From: Clostridium sp. CAG:967
GTDB taxonomy: Bacteria; Cyanobacteriota; Vampirovibrionia; Gastranaerophilales; Gastranaerophilaceae
Assembly: GCA_000433095.1 (NCBI GenBank)
Contig: HF991463.1
Coordinates: 17,977-81,976, forward strand
Direction of reading: 5' to 3'
Length of the DNA: 64,000 bases
Below are positions 1-6,431 of this stretch, piece after piece. The notes below the pieces were generated by a model. It saw only the letters and a program-made list of their open reading frames with translations. It was not told the DNA's origin and ran no database searches. The position numbers and the translations under genes were made by a program. Each line of letters starts with the position of its first letter. Within the stretch, counting starts at the first letter, position 1.

Positions 1-460
1 ATGTAATTATTTGCATTGGTTTTGCAACAACAAGAGCTGTTTTTTCCGTAAATTCAAGCGCAATTGATTTAGGAATAAGTTCGCCTATAACTACATGGAA
101 GAAAGTAATAAGAGCAAATGCTATTGACACAGACACTGTATGAGTAGCAATTGTCTGACTTATGCCGGGTAAGTATGCAAAAACCGGTTCGATTAAATGT
201 GCAAGTGTGCCTTCTCCAACCCAACCTAAACCGATACTTGAAATAGTAACACCAAGCTGGACGGCTGCAATAAACTTATCTAAATCTTTTATTGCTTCAA
301 GAGCAATTTTAGCATTATGGTTGCCTTCGTTAACAAGTTGTTCAATCCTTGTTTTTCTAACCTTTACCATTGCAAATTCTGATGCCACAAAAAATCCGTT
401 TGAAAATAACAAGAATGCTATTACAAACAAATTAAAAATCATGTTACCCGTCTCATCCAT
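1..460 (-). CDS. CNNM/DUF21-domain membrane protein (HlyC/CorC family), truncated by window edge
   Basis: Reading the minus strand from an ATG at 460-458 gives an open frame running off the left edge, about 153 residues. It starts MDETGNMIFNLFVIAFLL, a membrane segment, followed by NGFFVASEFAMVKVRKTRIEQ, the signature of the N-terminal CNNM (DUF21) transmembrane domain. Further hydrophobic stretches and the motif HVVIGELIPKSIALE fit the same family. Such proteins normally continue into paired CBS domains and a CorC_HlyC domain and are linked to Mg2+/Co2+ transport or membrane stress; that part lies outside the window. An AGAGG ribosome-binding site sits just upstream of the start. The family call is firm; the ion specificity is not. 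Confidence 0.85.
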   Translation of the reverse strand, partial: MDETGNMIFNLFVIAFLLFSNGFFVASEFAMVKVRKTRIEQLVNEGNHNAKIALEAIKDLDKFIAAVQLGVTISSIGLGWVGEGTLAHLIEPVFAYLPGISQTIATHTVSVSIAFALITFFHVVIGELIPKSIALEFTEKTALVVAKPMQIIT

Positions 461-524
461 TATATTTAGTTTCCTCTAATACTTTTTAAAGCAATTATAA
501 TATTATTTATAAAAAAATGCAATC

Positions 525-1337
525 CTATTCCTTAGGCAGTTCTATTTCCTTGAGTTCTGTATAAATCATAGGAGAAAATCCCTTTGTAGTTGTTACAGTA
601 ATAATTTTGTAAACGGGAGGAGTACTCAACAATGTAGGTGAAGAAATATGATAAACTCCGTTTCTCATTTTTTCGCCGTTAATGTGATAATGTCCTGCGA
701 TTACTGATACTATATTATCGTGATTATCAATTATGTTTAAGTAATTTTCTTTCTGGTAAACCTCATGAGTTTTTGATTCTTTCGGCTCAACTACGGGAAA
801 ATGCTGTAAAATTACAACAGGGCTTTTTTTGTGTTTAGTCAATTGTTTGTCAAGCCAGTTGAGAGTGTCCTGCTTGTAATATCCTCCGGTGCCGGGGATT
901 ACTTCTTTTGCGCCGTCTACTACTATAAATACAAAACCGTTTTTCTTGAATACATAATTAGGTTTTGTATATTTATAGAAAAAATTATTTTCTCTAATGA
1001 TTTCCAAATATTGGGCTTTTGAAAGTCCGTTATTTTTATAAACGTCGTGATTACCAATAATAATATAATATGGAACATTGAGCCTGTTAATTATTTTAAC
1101 AAAATCAGGAAGATAATATGTTTTAGGAGAATCAATATTATCACCGGAAAAGACTACAAAAGCAATATCTTTTTCTTTGTTAATACTTTCTACAGCTTCT
1201 TCCAAAACCTGTGTCCTGTATTCGTTACCTGCAATGAAGTGAGCATCGGCAACCTGAGCAAATTTTATAACTTCAGACCATACAGCACTTTGCAGTAAGA
1301 ACAATGATAATAAAGTTAAAATTATATTTTTTTTCAT
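525..1337 (-). CDS. secreted calcineurin-like metallophosphoesterase
   Basis: 270 residues with a hydrophobic signal peptide (about 1-21, ending before EVIKFAQ). The dinuclear metal-binding motifs of the calcineurin-like phosphoesterase fold appear in order: QVADAHF (DxH), GDNID (GDxxD), GNHDVY (GNHD/E), LQHFPVV and GHYHING (GHxH). The enzyme should hydrolyse a phosphoester outside the cytoplasm or at the membrane; the substrate cannot be read from sequence. It is transcribed divergently from the S4-domain gene rqcP across about 60 bases. Family assignment is confident, specific function unknown. Confidence 0.85.
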   Translation of the reverse strand: MKKNIILTLLSLFLLQSAVWSEVIKFAQVADAHFIAGNEYRTQVLEEAVESINKEKDIAFVVFSGDNIDSPKTYYLPDFVKIINRLNVPYYIIIGNHDVYKNNGLSKAQYLEIIRENNFFYKYTKPNYVFKKNGFVFIVVDGAKEVIPGTGGYYKQDTLNWLDKQLTKHKKSPVVILQHFPVVEPKESKTHEVYQKENYLNIIDNHDNIVSVIAGHYHINGEKMRNGVYHISSPTLLSTPPVYKIITVTTTKGFSPMIYTELKEIELPKE

Positions 1338-1397
1338 TTAATTTAAGCCCTCTGGACAAATTATAACATAAATTATAATATATAGAAAGGAGAAAAT

Positions 1398-1643
1398 ATG
1401 AGATTAGACAAATTTTTAAAGGTTTCACGGTTAATAAAAAGAAGAACTGTTGCAAATGAGGTTTCTGATACGGGAAGGGTTTTTGTTAACGGCAATCCTG
1501 CAAAACCTGCTAAACAGGTTAAAGAAGGAGATGTAATACGAATTGAATACGCAAACAGAGCAGTAACAGCAAAGATTTTGAAAGTGCCTGCTAATAATGT
1601 AAGTGTTCAGGAAGCTCCAACCCTATACGAAATTATTGAGTAG
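1398..1643 (+). CDS. rqcP: RqcP/YabO-type S4-domain RNA-binding protein
   Basis: 81 residues, nearly all a single S4 domain starting MRLDKFLKVSRLIKRRT and containing the loop GRVFVNGNPAKPAKQVKEGD. Length and start match Bacillus YabO, now called RqcP, which binds stalled 50S subunits and helps RqcH add alanine tails to stalled nascent chains. The alternative, an Hsp15-type S4 protein, is usually longer with a basic tail that is absent here. A strong AAAGGAG ribosome-binding site lies 7 bases before the ATG. No rqcH is in the window, so the pathway is inferred from the family only. Confidence 0.85.
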   Translation: MRLDKFLKVSRLIKRRTVANEVSDTGRVFVNGNPAKPAKQVKEGDVIRIEYANRAVTAKILKVPANNVSVQEAPTLYEIIE

Positions 1644-1775
1644 TTCTAAATTATTTGTTGACTTTAAAAAAAATATCATTAAGAAATATGACACCTACTG
1701 CAAACGGATGATTTATTTAATATTTATTGAATTAACCATGTAAATATCCGAATGTATTAGAAAAAAGAGGTAGTC

Positions 1776-2474
1776 ATGATAATTAACGGTGGAATAAGGT
1801 ATTGCGAAAAAGGCTTAACAACATCCCTGAGGGCGATGCATGTTCAAAGTGAACTTATCGGAATGCATAACGAAAACGTTACAGGCTTTGATAAAATCGG
1901 ATATCAAAGAGAAGAACCCGTTGTATCTTCATTTACAGAATGGATTGGAGTTCACGGGCTTTCAAAAACCGTTGATGATAAAGTCGGTCGTATTGCTATG
2001 TCAGACAATCCTTTGGATATTGCGCTTGCAAATAAAGGATACTTTCAAACCCAGACCGCTGACGGTATAAGACTTACACGTGACGGAAGATTTAAAATTG
2101 ATAAAGAAGGAAATCTGCTGACTTTGGAAGATGAACAGGTGCTTTCAAATGCAGGAACTCCTATTCAGCTGCCTGTTGTGCCTGAAAAACTTACAGATAT
2201 TAAAATAAATTCCAAAGGGCTTGTAAGCGTATTTAACAAAAATACCAATAAGCTGGAAAATGTTGCTTTTCTCGGTGTGGTTTCGGCTGACGGTGCTATT
2301 GTAATGGATCCGCAGGTTAAGCAGGGGTATAACGAATATTCAAACGTATCGCTTCAAAATGAATTCATAGGTATGATGCCTATTATAAGAAATTTTGAAG
2401 CTAACAGACAAATTTTTATGATACAAAACCAAAATCTTCAAAAAGTAATTTCTCAACTGGGTTCAACATCATAA
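1776..2474 (+). CDS. flagellar basal-body rod protein, FlgF/FlgG-like, divergent
   Basis: 232 residues, first of four co-directional rod-type genes. The middle region SDNPLDIALANKGYFQTQ followed by RLTRDGRFKIDKEGNLLT is the hook-basal-body core found in FlgF and FlgG. The C-terminus EFIGMMPIIRNFEANRQIF matches the FlgG-type C-terminal helix. The N-terminus is degenerate: the usual NNiANvnTxGyK motif is represented by HNENVTGFDKIGYQ. It should assemble into the periplasmic rod of a flagellum or a rod-like remnant. Whether it corresponds to FlgF or FlgG is not decidable. A 27-base gap separates it from the next rod gene. Confidence 0.8.
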   Translation: MIINGGIRYCEKGLTTSLRAMHVQSELIGMHNENVTGFDKIGYQREEPVVSSFTEWIGVHGLSKTVDDKVGRIAMSDNPLDIALANKGYFQTQTADGIRLTRDGRFKIDKEGNLLTLEDEQVLSNAGTPIQLPVVPEKLTDIKINSKGLVSVFNKNTNKLENVAFLGVVSADGAIVMDPQVKQGYNEYSNVSLQNEFIGMMPIIRNFEANRQIFMIQNQNLQKVISQLGSTS

Positions 2475-2501
2475 TAAATTAATAATTAAAGGCAGGTAAA
2501 T

Positions 2502-3215
2502 ATGTACAGTATGCAGGGAATAGTCAGAAAAAGTATTTGTAACGCAACCAATCAGTTTGAAAAACTGGGTTACGTTGGAAACAATCTTGCAAATATGAAC
2601 ACAAGAGGTTATAAATCCGTAAGTTTTGAACAAATGCTCAAAGAAGACGGGTATATTACTGGTGCTGTCAGATCTGATTATAAACAGGGTTCAATACAGA
2701 TTACAAGCAACCCTTATGATGTTGCAATCAGCGGTGTGGGATTTATCCCTGTTGTTTCTCCGGAAGGGGAAGTTGCATATACACGTGACGGCTCATTCAA
2801 GCAGGGAAAAGACGGGTATCTTGTAACTGCTGATGACTGGATTGTTGGTGAAGGTATTAAAATTCCTACAAACTGCTATAAATTTGAGATTAAACCTAAC
2901 GGCGAGGTATTTTCTTATGATGCTGCCGATGCAACTCCTAAAAAATTAGGCACAATACCGCTTGTACGTTTTGCATCTCAGGAAAATCTTGAACAGGCAG
3001 GTATGAATAAACTTGTACCAACAGAGGATTCTGGCGAACCTGAACTTGTGAAAGATCATGAATGTTTTTGCCAGAACAATCTTGAAAATTCTAATACAAA
3101 TATATACAGCTCTACAACAGATATGCTCAGACTTAACGCATCTATGCTTGCAAGTATGCGTATGATGAAGGTTGTAGATGATATGTACAACAAAGCAATT
3201 AATATAAGAGAATAG
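2502..3215 (+). CDS. flagellar basal-body rod protein, FlgG/FlgF-like
   Basis: 237 residues with a canonical flagellar rod N-terminal motif (NNLANMNTRGYKS, about residues 26-38) and the core NPYDVAISGVGFIPV ... AYTRDGSFKQGKDGYLVT. The C-terminus NTNIYSSTTDMLRLNASMLASMRMM forms the paired coiled-coil helix of rod proteins. At 237 residues it is slightly shorter than typical FlgG (about 260). It probably encodes the partner of the preceding FlgF/FlgG-like gene in the distal rod. It is followed after 12 bases by flgB, so the four genes are likely one transcript. Which paralogue is FlgF and which FlgG is uncertain. Confidence 0.82.
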   Translation: MYSMQGIVRKSICNATNQFEKLGYVGNNLANMNTRGYKSVSFEQMLKEDGYITGAVRSDYKQGSIQITSNPYDVAISGVGFIPVVSPEGEVAYTRDGSFKQGKDGYLVTADDWIVGEGIKIPTNCYKFEIKPNGEVFSYDAADATPKKLGTIPLVRFASQENLEQAGMNKLVPTEDSGEPELVKDHECFCQNNLENSNTNIYSSTTDMLRLNASMLASMRMMKVVDDMYNKAINIRE

Positions 3216-3227
3216 GGAGCTTAGCAA

Positions 3228-3575
3228 ATGTTCACATCACTGGATAATATGGGTAAAGTTACATTAATGATGGACCTGATAACGCAAAAACAAAGAGCAT
3301 TAGGTTCTAACCTTGCAAATATTGATACTCCGGGGTATGTACGACGTGATGTAAATTTTGGTGATTACCTTAATTCCATGAACAGTCCTTTGGAAACCAA
3401 ACTTTCAGAAGTGCTGGGTCCTTCAGGGGTTATTGATGAAAAAAGAGGTGAAGAAATTGATCCTGCACACGAGTTAATGGAAATCCAGCAAAACTCACTT
3501 CTTTATACGATGGCAACAAGAAGAATGTCTAATATAATTACGGAAATGAAAACAGTTATAAATGTTGGTAAGTGA
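3228..3575 (+). CDS. flgB: flagellar basal-body rod protein FlgB
   Basis: 115 residues. The N-terminal rod signature is GSNLANIDTPGYVRRDVNF (about 27-45), the spacing seen in FlgB. The C-terminus QQNSLLYTMATRRMSNIITEMKTVI gives the terminal amphipathic helix. Length is a little shorter than the usual 125-140 residues because the central loop is short. FlgB is a proximal rod subunit acting in the periplasm. A GGGAGC ribosome-binding site precedes the ATG. It is followed by flgC, the standard order, with an 85-base gap. Confidence 0.88.
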   Translation: MFTSLDNMGKVTLMMDLITQKQRALGSNLANIDTPGYVRRDVNFGDYLNSMNSPLETKLSEVLGPSGVIDEKRGEEIDPAHELMEIQQNSLLYTMATRRMSNIITEMKTVINVGK

Positions 3576-3660
3576 TAAGAAAGGGTAAAAAAAACAGGAG
3601 CGTAAGCGACTGACCAATATATAGCAAATTTTGACAATAACCGTCAGAAAGGGTAAAAAA

Positions 3661-4104
3661 ATGAGTATAATGGAATCAATGAATATAGGTTCAAATGCCT
3701 TAAAAGCACATGGCTTAAGGCTGGATATCCACGCAAAAAACATTGCTAACGTTGATACTCCTAACTATGTCAGACGTATCCCCGTTTTAAATGCTACGGA
3801 AGATATTTCTTTTCACGGTCTTATGAACACTATGAAACAAGATGTTTTCGGGGTTGGAACTTTACCTTATCTTCAAGGCGGTGTTGTATTTAACGGCTGT
3901 GTGGAAGATCCTACTATGGGTGACAGAATTTACAGACCGGGACACCCTGATGCCGATGAAAACGGTTATATAAGATCTTCAAATGTTAACGCTATGGTTG
4001 ATATGGCGGATGCCATTCTTGCTCAAAGAGCTTATGAAGCTAACCTTGCTTTGATTAATATTACAAAATCAATGGCGCAAAAAGCAACTGAAATCGGAAG
4101 ATAA
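3661..4104 (+). CDS. flgC: flagellar basal-body rod protein FlgC
   Basis: 147 residues starting MSIMESMNIGSNALKAHG. It has the rod motif AKNIANVDTPNYVRR and the typical FlgC C-terminus DAILAQRAYEANLALIN ... ALEIGR-like ending (KATEIGR). An in-frame start 30 bases upstream is possible, but the ATG at 3661 has an AGAAAGGG site just before it and gives the family's usual start. The 85-base gap from flgB holds two copies of AGAAAGGGTAAAAAA (about 3579 and 3646), suggesting a small local duplication. No fliE follows, unlike the usual flgBC-fliE order. Confidence 0.88.
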   Translation: MSIMESMNIGSNALKAHGLRLDIHAKNIANVDTPNYVRRIPVLNATEDISFHGLMNTMKQDVFGVGTLPYLQGGVVFNGCVEDPTMGDRIYRPGHPDADENGYIRSSNVNAMVDMADAILAQRAYEANLALINITKSMAQKATEIGR

Positions 4105-4154
4105 TATTTCTGAAAAGTTTTGATTTTATGTTATTATAGCTTTGGAGGTTTGTA

Positions 4155-5147
4155 GTGCCAAAGATTTCTATAATAATACCAGTTTATAATGTCGAGAAGT
4201 ATTTGCCTATGTGTCTTGACAGTGTTTGTTATCAGTCCTTCAAAGATATTGAAATAATTTGTGTTAACGACGGTTCGAGTGATAATTCTCTTGCGGTTTT
4301 GCATGCATATAAAAGACGTGACAAACGAATTATTATTATTGATAAAGAAAATGAAGGCTCCGGCGTTGCAAGAAATACTGGACTAAAAATAGCTCGTGGT
4401 GAATATGTTTATTTTGTCGACAGCGATGATTGGCTTGAACAGGATGTTTTGTTAAAAGCCTATAAAAAAGCACATGATGAAAATGCTGATATTGTAATTT
4501 TTGGCGGATATTCCTGTTATGTCAAAGATAATGGTAAGTTTGACAGAAAATCAGGCGGTTACAGTGCGGATAAGCTGCCTAAAAAGTATTTGGATAAAGT
4601 GTTTTCTGCTGATGATATAAAAAAAGACGTTTTTAAATTCCCTTCAACAGCATGGACAAAATTATATAAACGCAGCTTTTTAAACGAAAACAATATATTA
4701 TTTCAGGAGATAAAAGTCGGTCAGGACCAGCTTCCTTTCTTCCATTCTATGATTACTGCCAAAAGGATTGTTTTATTGCCCGAAAATTTATATTGTTACC
4801 GCAAAAACAGAACAGGGGCTGTTACTGCTGTTAAAAAGAAAAAGAATTTTTCACCGATTTATGTATTTTATGCTATAGAGGAATTGCTTAAAAATACCGG
4901 AAAGTTAGAAGATTATAAAAACATATTTATAAACAGATATTTTTCAAAAGCAACTTCATGGCTTGGAAAATTCCAAGATGATTTGAAAAGAGAGTATTTT
5001 GAGGAATATTCAAAACTTCTTGAACATGTACAGCAAGAGTATCCTTTTGGCTGGTGGGTAAAATTTAACCCTAAAATGTCAGATGGATACTGGAAGTTAA
5101 AGTTTAAACAAAATGTTGCAAATAAATTAAATTTTATGATAAAATAA
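4155..5147 (+). CDS. family 2 glycosyltransferase
   Basis: 330 residues. The N-terminus KISIIIPVYNVEKYLPMCL and EIICVNDGSSDNSLAVL are the GT-A nucleotide-binding half; YFVDSDDWLE (about residues 91-100) is the DxD metal/nucleotide motif. The start is GTG with GGAGG seven bases upstream. It adds a sugar from a nucleotide sugar to a surface glycan at the inner face of the membrane; donor and acceptor are unknown. It lies 50 bases after flgC in the same direction, so it may be cotranscribed with the rod genes, but its closest resemblance is to the glycosyltransferases at 37461-41966. Confidence 0.85.
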   Translation: MPKISIIIPVYNVEKYLPMCLDSVCYQSFKDIEIICVNDGSSDNSLAVLHAYKRRDKRIIIIDKENEGSGVARNTGLKIARGEYVYFVDSDDWLEQDVLLKAYKKAHDENADIVIFGGYSCYVKDNGKFDRKSGGYSADKLPKKYLDKVFSADDIKKDVFKFPSTAWTKLYKRSFLNENNILFQEIKVGQDQLPFFHSMITAKRIVLLPENLYCYRKNRTGAVTAVKKKKNFSPIYVFYAIEELLKNTGKLEDYKNIFINRYFSKATSWLGKFQDDLKREYFEEYSKLLEHVQQEYPFGWWVKFNPKMSDGYWKLKFKQNVANKLNFMIK

Positions 5148-5173
5148 ATATGAAAATATATTTAAGTTGATTT

Positions 5174-5234
5174 GGCACTGTGCCGAGAAAAACGATTGAT
5201 AATCGTTTTTTGAGAGGGTGCGACAACGGAGCAC
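5174..5234 (+). terminator. three consecutive hairpins including an intrinsic terminator
   Basis: After the glycosyltransferase three inverted repeats follow each other: GGCAC-T-GTGCC at 5174-5184, AAAACGATT-GAT-AATCGTTTT at 5189-5209 followed by a short T run, and GTGC ... GCAC at 5218-5234. The middle one is a plausible rho-independent terminator for the upstream gene. The other two have no assigned role. The stretch between 5235 and the tRNA is plain AT-rich sequence. Confidence 0.5.
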
Positions 5235-5285
5235 ATCCGCCATAACAGTATGGTAAATGTGTTGAAAATTAAATAAAGATTAAAT

Positions 5286-5366
5286 GTCGATGTGGCGGAA
5301 TGGTAGACGTGCACGTTTGAGGGGCGTGTGGAGTAATCCGTGGGGGTTCAAGTCCCCCCATCGACA
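5286..5366 (+). tRNA. tRNA-Leu (anticodon GAG)
   Basis: Acceptor stem GTCGATG at 5286-5292 pairs exactly with CATCGAC at 5359-5365, with discriminator A at 5366. The anticodon loop TTGAGGG gives anticodon GAG, reading CUC/CUU. A long variable arm precedes the T arm GGGGG-TTCAAGT-CCCCC, as expected for a class II tRNA such as Leu. No CCA is encoded. Confidence 0.93.
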
Positions 5367-5395
5367 TTTTTTTCATGTTTAGCTTACTATACAAT

Positions 5396-5914
5396 CTAAA
5401 TCAAAAATTCTTTCGGATACTCAACTTCTGCATTAACAAATAATGTTTTACTTTGAAGATTTATAGCCATAAAATATTCCTTCGGTACATCAAAAGGACA
5501 TATAATATTAAACTCAATTGAAGGTTTATATCCGAAACGTGAATAATATTTCGGATTGCCCAATAAAATTGAATACTCAAAACCCATTGCCATTGCTATT
5601 TGATGCCCTGTTTTAATTAATAAACTGCCAATACCCTGGTTTTGGAACTCCGATGCAACTGCCAAAGGTGCCAATGCAAGTTGTGTCGTTTCAGCTACCT
5701 TAAGCTTAGTAAACAATATGTGACCAACAATTTCCTTATCTGATACCGCAACTAAAGAAAGTTCAGGAATGAATGCTTCACTTTTTCTTAATCTTTCAAC
5801 AAGATTATGTTCATCGCCATCAGAATGCTCAGCATTTTTGAAAGTTTTTTTTATCAAGTTATAAACATCTGATCTGTCTTTTTCTGTTTCTTGCCGAATT
5901 ATTACATCTTTCAT
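5396..5914 (-). CDS. GNAT family N-acetyltransferase (YhbS-like)
   Basis: 172 residues. The acetyl-CoA binding motif A of GNAT enzymes is LAPLAVASEFQNQGIGSLL (about 82-100; Q/RxxGxG/A), followed by ILLGNPKYYSRFGYKPS, the YhbS-type FGYxP motif. It transfers an acetyl group from acetyl-CoA to an amine; the substrate is unknown. It is an isolated gene on the minus strand with an AAAGGAT ribosome-binding site, convergent with tRNA-Leu and divergent from the MmcQ gene. Confidence 0.85.
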   Translation of the reverse strand: MKDVIIRQETEKDRSDVYNLIKKTFKNAEHSDGDEHNLVERLRKSEAFIPELSLVAVSDKEIVGHILFTKLKVAETTQLALAPLAVASEFQNQGIGSLLIKTGHQIAMAMGFEYSILLGNPKYYSRFGYKPSIEFNIICPFDVPKEYFMAINLQSKTLFVNAEVEYPKEFLI

Positions 5915-6048
5915 AAAATAATCCTTTCCACTTAATAATATTACTATAAAGAAGAAATATTAAAGCTATAAGCATAAGTTGTCGTTACAGGTATTTTATG
6001 ATACATTCTTTTTAGCAAAAGGTTACAGAGCAGCAACTGATATGTATT

Positions 6049-6396
6049 ATGAATAAAAATGAATTAATAAAACGTTGTTTAAGATTTGAAGATGCTGTAG
6101 AAACTTATCCGTTTAAGGATAAGACTTATGATGAATATGCAGTCTTAAGGCATAAAAGTAACGGAAAATGGTTCGGACTGGTATTTTATCTTGAAGACAA
6201 ATTATGCATAAATTTAAAATGCAATCCTGTTGAATCTGCAATTCTTAGAGATGAATATGAATTTATTACACCTGCGTGGCACATGAACAAAGCACACTGG
6301 ATAAAAGTTGATGCTGACAAATGTCCTTTAGATTTGCTTGATGCTCTGATTGAAGCAAGTTTTAATTTGACAGCCCACAAAAGAAAGATAAAATAA
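6049..6396 (+). CDS. MmcQ/YjbR family protein
   Basis: 115 residues, the full length of the YjbR/MmcQ fold (a CyaY-like double-wing domain). Recognisable features are a short N-terminal helix, the segment YPFKDKTYDEYAVLRH, KWFGLVFYLEDKLCINLKC, and the C-terminal HMNKAHWIKV ... DLLDALIEASFNLTA. The family is widespread, often described as DNA-binding-like, but without a settled function. It ends 35 bases before uvrA in the same direction and could be cotranscribed. Confidence 0.8.
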   Translation: MNKNELIKRCLRFEDAVETYPFKDKTYDEYAVLRHKSNGKWFGLVFYLEDKLCINLKCNPVESAILRDEYEFITPAWHMNKAHWIKVDADKCPLDLLDALIEASFNLTAHKRKIK

Positions 6397-6431
6397 TTTG
6401 AATTTACGTTTTTACATGTAATAATTATGGT

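Noticed and set aside
162..479. Plus-strand 105-residue frame at the left end
   Set aside because: It lies opposite a clear CNNM-family gene on the minus strand, has no ribosome-binding site and has an unlikely composition.
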